Made by a program: the position numbers and the translations under genes. The notes under the pieces were generated by a model, which had not been told where the DNA came from, did no database searches, and saw only the letters and a list, made by a program, of their open reading frames with translations. Source: JBFXCS01 sp050181915 (lineage in GTDB: Bacteria; Actinomycetota; Thermoleophilia; Miltoncostaeales; Miltoncostaeaceae). Taken from it: a stretch of DNA of 64,000 nucleotides. Location of the stretch: assembly GCA_050181915.1 (NCBI GenBank), contig JBFXCS010000002.1, positions 620,001 to 684,000 on the forward strand. The letters are read 5' to 3'. Shown here piece after piece: positions 57,552 through 64,000 of this stretch. How positions within the stretch are numbered: position 1 is the first letter of the stretch; the number at the start of each line of letters is the position of its first letter.

Positions 57552-58007
57552 TCACTCGCGGTGGGCGCGGTCGAGCGTGTGGAGATGGGCGAGGAAGGCG
57601 GCCGCCCCCGGGCCGAGCGCGGCGAAGTAGGCGGCGTCGGCGGCCTCCACCGCGGCGTTCGCCCGGCTGGCGAGCCGTGCCCCCTCGGGGGTCGGCGCGA
57701 GCGTCCGGGCGCGCCGGTCGCCGGGGTGGGGAGCGCGCGTGATGAGCCCCTTGCGCTCGAGCGCGCGCAGCACCTGAGAGGTCATCATCGGGTCGGTTCC
57801 GGCGTGCCGTGCCAGGTCTCGCTGGGTCACCGGAGCGGGACGGTCCATCCAGGTCAGCGAGGCGAGCAGCACGAACTGGACGTGGGTGAGGTCGAAGGGC
57901 GCCAGCGCCGCCCTGATCGCGCGCTGCCACGAGTTGGTGACCCGCCACAGCGACAGGCCCGGACTGCTGCTCGCGTCCGGGTAGGCCGTGTCGAGCCGCC
58001 CCGTCAT
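57552..58007 (-). CDS. MarR-family transcriptional regulator
   Basis: A 151-residue winged-helix regulator. LTHVQFVLLASLTWMD and VTQRDLARHAGTDPMMTSQVLRALERKGLITR are the recognition helices, and PGDRRARTLAPTPEG is the wing with its usual DxR pattern. It follows the SRPBCC gene on the same strand with a 17-codon ORF between them. Its ATG at 58007 overlaps that ORF's stop (ATGA). The palindrome at 58523-58542 is a likely operator for self-control. Confidence 0.92.
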   Translation of the reverse strand: MTGRLDTAYPDASSSPGLSLWRVTNSWQRAIRAALAPFDLTHVQFVLLASLTWMDRPAPVTQRDLARHAGTDPMMTSQVLRALERKGLITRAPHPGDRRARTLAPTPEGARLASRANAAVEAADAAYFAALGPGAAAFLAHLHTLDRAHRE

Positions 58008-58057
58008 GCGCGCATCGCCGCGCGGATCACGTCGATGTCGTGATCGTCGAGCGGCAT
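58004..58057 (-). CDS. 17-codon ORF bridging the SRPBCC and marR genes
   Basis: MPLDDHDIDVIRAAMRA, starting at ATG 58057 inside the SRPBCC stop (TGATG) and ending in a TGA that overlaps the marR ATG. Both junctions are tight, so ribosomes could pass through all three frames. It may be only a coupling device; an alternative is that marR starts at GTG 58067 and this ORF is chance. Confidence 0.4.
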   Translation of the reverse strand: MPLDDHDIDVIRAAMRA

Positions 58058-58491
58058 CACGCGTCACCTTCCGCCGCCGGCCGCTCGGCGTGAGCCGCCA
58101 GGGCCGCGATCACCGCGGGAAAGTCCGCGCTGACACCGGCACCGACCTCCGCCGCGGCATCGTCGGGCCCGTCCGCCTCCACGCGATAGGTGATGCGCGT
58201 CCCGGCCTCGGTGGCCGTGAGCTCGTGCCGCACCCGGACCACCACGGCCGCATCGGGGACCGGCGTCTCGTCCGCATATCCGCGGTCGGGCTCGACCCAG
58301 GTGATGGCGAACGGCAACTCCGTCCCGTCCGGGAACACCATCACCGCCCGCGTCCCCGCCTCGAACGGCCCCGCCATATCGATACGTGCCACGCCCTCGT
58401 TCCACCGCGGCCAGGTCGCCGGGTCGGCCAGCAGCGCGAACACCTCGGCCGGGCTCGCGGTGGTCTCACCGCTGTACTCCGCCACCCACAT
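58057..58491 (-). CDS. SRPBCC-family (polyketide cyclase/START-like) protein
   Basis: A 144-residue SRPBCC fold protein. VAEYSGETTASPAEVFALLADPATWPRWN is the characteristic first strand-helix unit (given here as about residues 3-31), with EAGTRAVMVFPDG and TEAGTRITYRVEADG later. These proteins bind hydrophobic ligands in a deep pocket. Such genes are often paired with MarR or ArsR regulators, as here. ATG 58491 has AGGAGGAGG 6 nt upstream, so this gene has a true leader. Confidence 0.88.
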   Translation of the reverse strand: MWVAEYSGETTASPAEVFALLADPATWPRWNEGVARIDMAGPFEAGTRAVMVFPDGTELPFAITWVEPDRGYADETPVPDAAVVVRVRHELTATEAGTRITYRVEADGPDDAAAEVGAGVSADFPAVIAALAAHAERPAAEGDA

Positions 58492-58522
58492 GGGCCGCCT
58501 CCTCCTCTTGGGCATATAGTAA

Positions 58523-58542
58523 GCGCGCATATTATATCGCGC
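58523..58542. promoter_or_regulatory. Operator-like palindrome over a perfect TATAAT
   Basis: GCGCG and CGCGC arms flank an AT-rich core with ATAT half-sites and a single bulged base. On the minus strand the core is TATAAT (58531-58536), the consensus -10 for the SRPBCC-marR unit. MarR binding here would block transcription. Confidence 0.5.
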
Positions 58543-58563
58543 TCCTCCGCGCTCCGCCGCGGG

Positions 58564-58569
58564 TAGGGT
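58564..58569 (+). promoter_or_regulatory. -10 element of leaderless YaaA-like gene
   Basis: TAGGGT lies 6 nt before GTG 58576; no ribosome site. Confidence 0.5.
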
Positions 58570-58575
58570 CGGCCG

Positions 58576-59223
58576 GTGCCGGCCGGCCCCCGCATCCTGT
58601 TCCTGGTGCAGTGCTCGAAGGGGAAGCACCCGGGAGGCGTCCCGGCGCTGCGCGGCCCGTCGGCGCCGGCCCTGCTGCCGCGCGCCCTCGCGACGCGGTT
58701 GAGGAGCGCCCGGGCCCGGCTCGCCGGACGCGCCGGGCTCGACGAGTCGCTGCTGATGCCGGCCTGGGACCGCTTCCGCGGCACCGCCTACGCCGCCGCC
58801 CGCGACGCCGGGGCCGCACCGGACCCCCGCGCGCCCGTCGTGATCCTGTCCGGCGCATACGGGCTGCTGCTGGCGGGGGAGCCCGCCGGGCTCTACGACC
58901 GCAAGCTCACCCTCTCGGACTGGCCGGACGGGCTGCTGGAGGAGTGCCTGCCCGCCGCCGCCCGGGCGCTCGGCTGCGAGCGCGTGGTGGCGCTGTGCTC
59001 GGCCTCCGGCGACCACGCGCGCCTGGTGCGCCGCGCCGACTGGCGCCGCGCGCCGGGGGTGAGGGTCGACCTGGGCGCCCCGGACGGCGCCGGGCGCGGG
59101 GGCCTCCAGGTGCTGGTGCCGCGCGCCGCCGGACAGGCGCTGGCGGCGCTACTGTCCGACGGGATGAAGGCCGGCTGGACCAGCAGCGACGGGCTGTCGA
59201 TCGCGTGGGACAGGGTGGCGTGA
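58576..59223 (+). CDS. YaaA/DUF6884-like protein
   Basis: A 215-residue cytoplasmic protein. ILFLVQCSKGKHPGG at the start, VVILSGAYGLLLAGEP in the middle and the following YDRKLTLSD match the layout of the DUF6884/YaaA group: CSKxK, then LS-x2-YGLL, then YD. YaaA proteins protect against peroxide and bind DNA; DUF6884 proteins occur beside modification enzymes. The exact role is open. The GTG start fits the leaderless promoter, and its stop overlaps the next gene. Confidence 0.65.
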   Translation: MPAGPRILFLVQCSKGKHPGGVPALRGPSAPALLPRALATRLRSARARLAGRAGLDESLLMPAWDRFRGTAYAAARDAGAAPDPRAPVVILSGAYGLLLAGEPAGLYDRKLTLSDWPDGLLEECLPAAARALGCERVVALCSASGDHARLVRRADWRRAPGVRVDLGAPDGAGRGGLQVLVPRAAGQALAALLSDGMKAGWTSSDGLSIAWDRVA

Positions 59224-59579
59224 CCCGGGCCCGCCGTCGGCCGCCCGCCGCCGCGCGCGGCATGCCCGCATGGGGCGCGATGCTGGCCGGCGCAACCGCC
59301 ATCACCTTCTCCATCGGCCTCGACGGCCCCCCGCTCCTGACCCTGATCGTCATGGTGTCGGCGCTCAGCGCGCTGCTCTCGTACGGCGGGCCGGGCCTCG
59401 ACCTGCTCGTGGCGCTGTTCGCGGCCGGCGGGGTGGCCGGCGGCCTCGGCGCACCTGAGCCCCTGGTCTCGGCGATCTGCGCGGCCGTGGCCGTCGGCGG
59501 CGCCTGGCTGATGATCGACCTGCCCCGGAGGCGGAGGGCCCGCGTGGCGGTGGCGGCCGCCGCCCCTACGCGCCCCTGA
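59220..59579 (+). CDS. Small hydrophobic membrane protein
   Basis: A 119-residue protein with about four hydrophobic segments (GAMLAGATAITFSIGL, LLTLIVMVSALSALLSY, LDLLVALFAAGGVAGGL, LVSAICAAVAVGGAWLMI) and basic termini. No family recognised. GTG 59220 overlaps the YaaA-like stop. Its last 14 bases overlap the convergent enoyl-CoA hydratase gene. Confidence 0.7.
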   Translation: MTRARRRPPAAARGMPAWGAMLAGATAITFSIGLDGPPLLTLIVMVSALSALLSYGGPGLDLLVALFAAGGVAGGLGAPEPLVSAICAAVAVGGAWLMIDLPRRRRARVAVAAAAPTRP

Positions 59580-60369
59580 AGCCGGGGGGGCGCCGGTCGC
59601 GGAAGGCGGCGAGGCCCTCGCGGAAGTCCCCCGACGCGAACGCCCGGCCCCGCCACTCGGCGGCGCGCCGCTGCACCTCGGTGGGCAGGTCCGGCTCGAC
59701 CAGCTCGCGGATGATCGCCCGCGTGCCGCCGACCGCGATCGGCGCGGAGGCGGCGATGTCGGCGGCCGCCGCGCGGGCGGCGTCCCACAGCTCCGCCGGC
59801 TCGACCACCTGCTCGACCAGTCCCAGCGCCAGGGCCTCGTCGGCGTCGACCGGCCGCGCCGTCAGGAACAGGCGGCGGGCCCGCGACGGGCCCAGCGCGG
59901 CGACGAAGCGCCGCAGCCCGTCCGGCGCGTAGACCACGCCGATCCGGGCCGCGGGCATCCCCAGGCGGATGCCCCGCGCGGCGATGCGCCAGTCGCACGC
60001 GATGGCCAGCTCCAGCGCGCCCCCGTACACGGCCCCGTTCAGCACGCCCACCACCGGAACCGGGCAGCGCGCGATCGCCGACGCGGCGCGGCCGATGCGG
60101 CGCTCGCCCTGCTGCAGGTAGGCGGCCAGCTCGTCGGCCGAGCGGCTGCCCAGGTCGAGGCCCGCCGAGAAGTGGCGCTCCCCGGCCCCGGCCAGCAGCA
60201 CGCACCGCGCCGCCGCCGCCCGCGGCCCGTTGAGTAGGCTGGCCAGGCCATCGAGGATCGCGTCGTCGAGGGCGTTGGCGCGATCCGGGTTGGCGATGCG
60301 CACGACCAGCGCCGCGTCCTCCTCGGTGACGTCGAGGCGGCCGCCGGACGGAGGGGGACCGGGTGGCAT
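59566..60369 (-). CDS. Enoyl-CoA hydratase/isomerase family protein
   Basis: A 267-residue crotonase-fold protein. HFSAGLDLGSRS is the CoA-binding loop, VVGVLNGAVYGGALELAIACDWRIAA is the oxyanion region (about residues 100-126), and ARIGVVYAPDGLRRFVAALG is the following helix. The second catalytic Glu usually found near LGxxPE is not obvious, so a hydratase activity is uncertain. Its ATG at 60369 overlaps, head to head, the GTG of the panE-like gene by 7 bases. Confidence 0.85.
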   Translation of the reverse strand: MPPGPPPSGGRLDVTEEDAALVVRIANPDRANALDDAILDGLASLLNGPRAAAARCVLLAGAGERHFSAGLDLGSRSADELAAYLQQGERRIGRAASAIARCPVPVVGVLNGAVYGGALELAIACDWRIAARGIRLGMPAARIGVVYAPDGLRRFVAALGPSRARRLFLTARPVDADEALALGLVEQVVEPAELWDAARAAAADIAASAPIAVGGTRAIIRELVEPDLPTEVQRRAAEWRGRAFASGDFREGLAAFRDRRPPGFRGA

Positions 60370-61280
60370 CAGTGGTGGTGGTCGGCGCGGGCGCCGTGGG
60401 CTCGTACTACGGCGCGCTGCTGGCGCGCGACGGCCACGACGTGACGCTGGTCGCACGGGGTGCCCATCTCGACGCCCTCCTCGCTCGCGGGACGGTCACG
60501 GTGCGCGAGGCCGACGGGACGGCATGGGAGGCGTCCGTGCGGGCGCTCGCCGCGCCCCAGGGTCCGCCGCCCGACCTCGCGATCGTCACCACCAAATCGC
60601 ACCACACCCTAGCGGCGGCGCGGGCGCTGGCCCCCGCCCTGGCGCCCGATACCCCGGTGCTGTCGCTGCAGAACGGGGTGGAGAACGTGGGGCGGATCGC
60701 GGCCGAGATCGGCGGCGAGCGCACCCTCGGCGGCATCGCCTTCGTGGGCCTGCGCATCGCCGCGCCGGGCGTGGTCGACCACGAGGCCGAGGGATGGGTG
60801 CGGATCGGCGACCCCGCCGGGCCCGGCGAGCGGGGGCGCGCCGTGCACCGCCTCCTGGCCCCGTCGTGGGACGTCGCCCTCTCCGACGACATCGTGCGGG
60901 ACCAGTGGCACAAGCTGCTCTGGAACGCGGGCTTCAACGCGATCTGCGCCGTCACCGGCGCCACCGCCGGCGCGGCCCTCGCCCACCCCGGCGCCGGGCC
61001 GCTGGTGCGCGAGGCGATGGAGGAGGTGGTCGCGGTGGCCGCGCGCAACGGGGTCACCCTCACCGCGGCGGACGTCGACGAGATGGCGGCGCCGAACCCG
61101 CAGCTGCGCGACTACCGCCCCTCGACCGCCCGCGACCTCGACGCCGGCAAGAGGCTGGAGCGCGACGCGCTGTGCGGCTTCCTCGCCCGCGAGGGCGCGC
61201 GACTGGGCGTCCCGGTGCCGGTGAATCGAGTTCTGGACGGCCTTCTGGCCCTGCGCGAGGAGTCCTCCCGCACCGCCTGA
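60363..61280 (+). CDS. panE: 2-dehydropantoate 2-reductase
   Basis: A 305-residue ketopantoate reductase family protein. The NADP loop is VVVVGAGAVGSYYGALLARDG, KSHHTLAAARAL and LQNGVENVG lie in the N-domain, and QWHKLLWNAGFNAI holds the catalytic Lys. Glu/Asn/Ser residues in the C-domain (NPQLRDYRPSTARDLDAGKRLE) bind pantoate. It may act in pantothenate synthesis or on another 2-keto acid. GTG 60363 has GGAGGGGGA 4 nt upstream. A hairpin terminator follows. Confidence 0.9.
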   Translation: MASVVVVGAGAVGSYYGALLARDGHDVTLVARGAHLDALLARGTVTVREADGTAWEASVRALAAPQGPPPDLAIVTTKSHHTLAAARALAPALAPDTPVLSLQNGVENVGRIAAEIGGERTLGGIAFVGLRIAAPGVVDHEAEGWVRIGDPAGPGERGRAVHRLLAPSWDVALSDDIVRDQWHKLLWNAGFNAICAVTGATAGAALAHPGAGPLVREAMEEVVAVAARNGVTLTAADVDEMAAPNPQLRDYRPSTARDLDAGKRLERDALCGFLAREGARLGVPVPVNRVLDGLLALREESSRTA

Positions 61281-61282
61281 GC

Positions 61283-61306
61283 GGCCGGTGAACCCTTTCA
61301 CCGGCC
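61283..61306 (+). terminator. Hairpin terminator after panE
   Basis: GGCCGGTGAA (61283-61292) and TTCACCGGCC (61297-61306) form a perfect 10-bp stem with a CCCT loop, 2 bases after the stop codon. Confidence 0.65.
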
Positions 61307-61340
61307 CTCTAAGAGACTGGAAAAGATCTCCCGGATCCGT

Positions 61341-61369
61341 TTTGGCGCGCCCCGAGACCGCTCTAGCGT
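61341..61369 (+). promoter_or_regulatory. Promoter of the 61409 gene
   Basis: TTTGGC (61341-61346), a 17-nt spacer and TAGCGT (61364-61369). The leader of about 33 nt has GGAGG at 61394-61398, 10 nt before the ATG. Confidence 0.5.
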
Positions 61370-61408
61370 GCGCCGCCGACAGGTCTCCGAGATGGAGGTG
61401 CACGAGCA

Positions 61409-62059
61409 ATGACCGGACGTCTCAAGGCCCGGCTGGGCCGCGACTGGTGGCTCGCGATCGGCATCGGGGTCGCCGTCGCCTTGGGCGCCGTGATCGCCGT
61501 GAACGCGGCGACCGACGAGGCGGGCGCGCAGGGCGGCAACCTCACCACCCGGCAGTACATCCAGGTGACGCAGCGGATCGCCTCGGCGGCCGTGCGTCGC
61601 AGCAACGAGTCGCTGACGCTGCTCGACCCGATCCGCCCGAACGCGAAGCAGCCGGGCAAGGTCCTCGGCTGGAAGACGGCGCAGATCCAGGACGGCGCGA
61701 TCACCTCCGCCAAGCTGGACGCGTCGGTGCGCGACGGCCAGCCCCGCTGGGCCGTGATCGAGGCGACGACCGGCAAGCTGGTTCGCGGCAAGGGCGCCGT
61801 CTCGGCGGCCAAGCCGGCGGACGTCGGTCGCTACGACATCACCTTCGACCGCGACATCACGGCCTGCTCGTACCAGGTCACCCCCGGCTCGGGCGACAAG
61901 ACCGAGACGGCGGTCGCCCAGGTGAGCGCGTGGGCCAGCTCCAGCGACCCGAAGGTGGTCGTGGTGCGCACCGCGGTCGACGGGGCGCAGGGCACGCCCG
62001 AGCAGGGCGTCCCGACCGACAGCAACGCCGTGCCGTTCCAGGTCGCGGTGTTCTGTTAG
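61409..62059 (+). CDS. Secreted or membrane-anchored protein, paralogue A
   Basis: A 216-residue protein with an N-terminal hydrophobic segment (WWLAIGIGVAVALGAVIAV, about 13-31). A short helical part with DGAITSAKLDASV follows, then a beta-rich domain (about 110-216). Two cysteines stand out: one in FDRDITACSYQV and the very last residue (FQVAVFC). The paralogue at 62176 keeps both, so a disulfide closing the domain is likely and would need the DsbA/VKOR pair. Function unknown; related domains occur in secreted actinobacterial proteins. ATG 61409 has GGAGG upstream. Confidence 0.75.
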   Translation: MTGRLKARLGRDWWLAIGIGVAVALGAVIAVNAATDEAGAQGGNLTTRQYIQVTQRIASAAVRRSNESLTLLDPIRPNAKQPGKVLGWKTAQIQDGAITSAKLDASVRDGQPRWAVIEATTGKLVRGKGAVSAAKPADVGRYDITFDRDITACSYQVTPGSGDKTETAVAQVSAWASSSDPKVVVVRTAVDGAQGTPEQGVPTDSNAVPFQVAVFC

Positions 62060-62097
62060 CCGAACCCCTTTGGGGATGAGAGTGACGTAAGGGTCCC

Positions 62098-62140
62098 GTG
62101 AACGCTACGCCGCGCCGATCGCGCGCGGCGTAGCGTTCAC
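62098..62140. terminator. Long perfect hairpin terminator
   Basis: An 18-bp perfect stem, 62098-62115 (GTGAACGCTACGCCGCGC) with 62123-62140, loop of 7 nt, between the two paralogous secreted-protein genes. A small CCCC-TTT-GGGG hairpin lies just before it. It would work in either direction. Confidence 0.7.
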
Positions 62141-62175
62141 CCCGTCCTGTGATGCATGGATGGAAGGGGTCACAC

Positions 62176-62688
62176 GTGAAGGGACGATGGTGGGTGGGGG
62201 TGGCCGCCGGTCTGGCGCTCGGCCTGGGATCGGTCATCGCGGTCGAGGCCTCCACCGGAGAGGCCGCGGCGCAGCGCTCGTTCACGATCACGTCGCTGCA
62301 GTTCAAGCACGTCCAGAAAACCGCCCAGGCGGGCGTGGGACGCGCGAACACGGCCAACAAGCGGGCCGCGGTGCTCGAGTCGAAGGTTCCCCTGTGGATC
62401 GTCAGCACGGGCGGCCCGGGGTCGAACATGGTGCGCTCGCAGGGCGGCGTGTCCGCCCAGCGCGTCGCTGAGGGCAACTACCGCGTGCGCTTCGTGAAGA
62501 ACATCTCGGCGTGCAGCTGGGCCGGGACGATCGCCAACGATGCGGCGGGCATCCCCGGCGCGCTCACGATCCGCCTGGCGCTCGACACGACGGACGCCGC
62601 CAGGACGCAGCTGATCGTGCGCACCGACAACCCGAACAAGCCGGACACCCCGGCCGACGCCCCGTTCCAGGTGCAGGTCTTCTGCTGA
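62176..62688 (+). CDS. Secreted or membrane-anchored protein, paralogue B
   Basis: A 170-residue shorter relative of the preceding secreted protein: a membrane segment (WWVGVAAGLALGLGSVIAV), an alanine-rich stretch, then the same beta domain with Cys in FVKNISACSWAGT and a final FQVQVFC. It lacks most of the helical middle. GTG 62176 is preferred over the earlier ATG because GGAAGGGG lies 6 nt upstream and the signal segment then starts correctly. It probably arose by duplication of paralogue A. Function unknown. Confidence 0.72.
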   Translation: MKGRWWVGVAAGLALGLGSVIAVEASTGEAAAQRSFTITSLQFKHVQKTAQAGVGRANTANKRAAVLESKVPLWIVSTGGPGSNMVRSQGGVSAQRVAEGNYRVRFVKNISACSWAGTIANDAAGIPGALTIRLALDTTDAARTQLIVRTDNPNKPDTPADAPFQVQVFC

Positions 62689-62788
62689 TCGACGACGCCG
62701 GCGGGCCCTGCGACGGGCCCGCCGGCGTCTCGAGCGGGCCGCGCCGGGCGGCCGCAAGAAAGGATGCTCCACCGCCCACCAGAGGGGC

Positions 62789-63403
62789 GTGAGTGACCTG
62801 TCGGGTTCCAGAAGGGGCACCGTGCAGCTCGTCCATCAGGTCGAGCGGGCCAAGCGGGGCGATGCCGTCGCGACGGAAGCGGTCGCCGCCGCCGCGCTGA
62901 CTCAGGCATTGCGAGTGGCCGCAGCGATCCTCGGTGATCGGGACGCGGCGGCGGAGGTTGCGCAGGAGGCGGCCATCGAGGCGATCCTGGGCCTTCCCCG
63001 GTTGCGTCGAGAGCGCGCCTTTGAGGCGTACGTTCGGCGGATCGCCGTGCGCGGTGCGCTGCGCGCCGCCGACGGGCGGCGGCGCGCCGCTGCCGAGCGA
63101 GCACCGCTCGAGACGTTGGAGATGCACACCGCGAAGCGGGAGCAGGCAGGCCCCCATGAGATGGCCGAAGGCCGTGAGGCGATGCGGGCTCTGGCTCAGG
63201 CCCTCGAGGTTCTGCCCGAGCGGCAGCGGGTGGCCTTGGCCCTGCGCCTGGTGCTCGGCCTCACCGAGCGCGAGATCGCCTCCGCTCTCGGATGCCGCCC
63301 CGGCACGGTGGGTGCGCTGATCTCGCGCGGCCGCGCCACGTTGCGCATGAATCCCGCGATCAGAGCCTTAGCGTCCGTCGCCGGTGAGGAGAACGCCCGA
63401 TGA
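62789..63403 (+). CDS. ECF-like RNA polymerase sigma factor
   Basis: A 204-residue sigma-70 family protein of ECF size. Region 2 is ILGDRDAAAEVAQEAAIEAI with AFEAYVRRIAVRGALRA, and region 4 is LPERQRVALALRLVLGLTEREIASALG with GTVGALISRGRATLR as recognition helix. GTG 62789 or GTG 62822 may start it; the second has AAGGGG 4 nt upstream. The stop overlaps the ATG of a membrane-anchored protein, the usual place for an anti-sigma factor. Base use is slightly less GC-biased than upstream genes. Confidence 0.85.
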   Translation: MSDLSGSRRGTVQLVHQVERAKRGDAVATEAVAAAALTQALRVAAAILGDRDAAAEVAQEAAIEAILGLPRLRRERAFEAYVRRIAVRGALRAADGRRRAAAERAPLETLEMHTAKREQAGPHEMAEGREAMRALAQALEVLPERQRVALALRLVLGLTEREIASALGCRPGTVGALISRGRATLRMNPAIRALASVAGEENAR

Positions 63404-64000
63404 CCGACCTTCAGCGCCTCGCCGAGGAAGCCGGGCGGTACGTCCAGGCGCTCGAGCCCTCCACCGACGAGCTTTCCCACGTCCTCACCCGGGTGGCCGC
63501 CGATCGAGCCCCGACACGACGGCCGCGCCGGCGGCGACGCGCGATCTTCGTGATCGTCCCCATCGCGGTCGCTCTCGCCGGCACGGCGTACGCGGCCTTC
63601 CTCGACGACGACCCGGTCGTCACCGCCGCCGCGCCGGTGGACTGTCGCGCCGACGTGGATGGTCTCAGTGGATCGGCTGAGGCCGCCGACGGGCGCAGTC
63701 CTCTGGAGATCTGCCGCGAATCGTGGGCGAGGGAGACGATGGACCCCGTGCGATGGCCCGCCGGTGACCCGCCGCTGACGGCCTGCGGCACGATCGTCCT
63801 GCCGACGGACGATCCCGCCGTATGCGAGCGCAAAGGCCTGCCCACGGCGCTCCCGTCCGACTACGCGACGACCGCCACGCGAATCGACGCCCTCCGCGGC
63901 GCTCTGGTCGACCTGTCGGTCGCGCACCGCGGATGCTGGCCACTCACCGACGCCCGGTCGGCCTTCACGCGCGAGCTGCGTATCCGCGGTTTCGACGCCT
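63400..64000 (+). CDS. Membrane-anchored protein, possible anti-sigma factor (partial)
   Basis: The frame is open from ATG 63400 to the window edge, at least 200 residues. A short N-terminal cytoplasmic part (MTDLQRLAEEAGRYVQALEP, to about residue 45) ends in a run of Arg. One span (IFVIVPIAVALAGTAYAAF, about 48-66) is followed by an outer domain with at least five cysteines. The ATGA overlap with the sigma gene suggests a partner or anti-sigma factor, but no zinc-binding HxxxCxxC motif is present in the cytoplasmic part. The 3' end is outside the window. Confidence 0.75.
   Translation, partial: MTDLQRLAEEAGRYVQALEPSTDELSHVLTRVAADRAPTRRPRRRRRAIFVIVPIAVALAGTAYAAFLDDDPVVTAAAPVDCRADVDGLSGSAEAADGRSPLEICRESWARETMDPVRWPAGDPPLTACGTIVLPTDDPAVCERKGLPTALPSDYATTATRIDALRGALVDLSVAHRGCWPLTDARSAFTRELRIRGFDA

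Overview
This 64 kb window is chromosomal DNA of very high GC content. It has tightly packed genes, many GTG starts and long runs of genes that overlap by four bases. Gene content points to Actinomycetota: a CtpE-like P-type ATPase, a DsbA/VKOR oxidative folding pair, a Pkn-type kinase, a PucR-type regulator and leaderless promoters. Secreted proteins carrying short 'DGSI/GSIT..DL' motifs are familiar from the class Thermoleophilia, so that class is my best guess, but it is an inference. I saw no rRNA, tRNA, CRISPR array, insertion sequence or prophage, and no gene-free stretch longer than 300 bases.

Layout. 1-9487: purine synthesis, purB(end)-purC-purS-purQ-purL-purF, then a VapBC-type toxin-antitoxin pair, then purM-purN-purH. 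9680-15552: a membrane-anchored trypsin-like protease, alanine dehydrogenase, a CtpE-like ATPase and, on the opposite strand, DsbA plus VKOR. 15692-22410: a DNA-end-processing cluster, NurA-HerA-SbcD(Mre11)-SbcC(Rad50), arranged like the archaeal four-gene set. 22492-31719: a leftward nitrate/nitrite assimilation region. NarK is followed by a structured intergenic element and a six-gene unit in which every junction overlaps by 4 nt: GAF/PucR regulator, sulfite-oxidase-fold molybdenum protein, 4-Cys small protein, NirB, NirD, uroporphyrinogen-III synthase. 31756-36700: secreted two-domain VOC protein, TetR regulator, MFS transporter and S9 peptidase. 36763-46593: Ser/Thr kinase, then fabD-fabG-fabF-second KAS-small membrane protein, then metH. 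46557-52730: sugar-related genes on the minus strand (deacetylase, GT4, PHP-GT4 fusion, GT1-like) and one unknown. 52768-57533: NCS1-type permease, ATP-dependent PEP carboxykinase and a secreted repeat protein. 57552-64000: MarR/SRPBCC pair, YaaA-like protein, enoyl-CoA hydratase, ketopantoate reductase, two paralogous secreted proteins, an ECF-like sigma factor and a membrane-anchored protein that runs off the edge.

Two sequence rules recur. First, ten transcription-unit starts have a TAnnnT hexamer exactly 6 or 7 nt before the start codon and no Shine-Dalgarno sequence, as expected for leaderless mRNAs. Genes with a true leader carry a clear AGGAGG-like site instead. Second, downstream genes usually start inside the upstream stop codon (GTGA/ATGA), and three cases look like CTGA, which implies CTG start codons. 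The most unusual items are the bacterial NurA-HerA-Mre11-Rad50 cluster, the nitrate cluster with no conventional nitrate reductase in view, the nested inverted-repeat element after narK, and the 15-codon leader ORF coupled to fabD.
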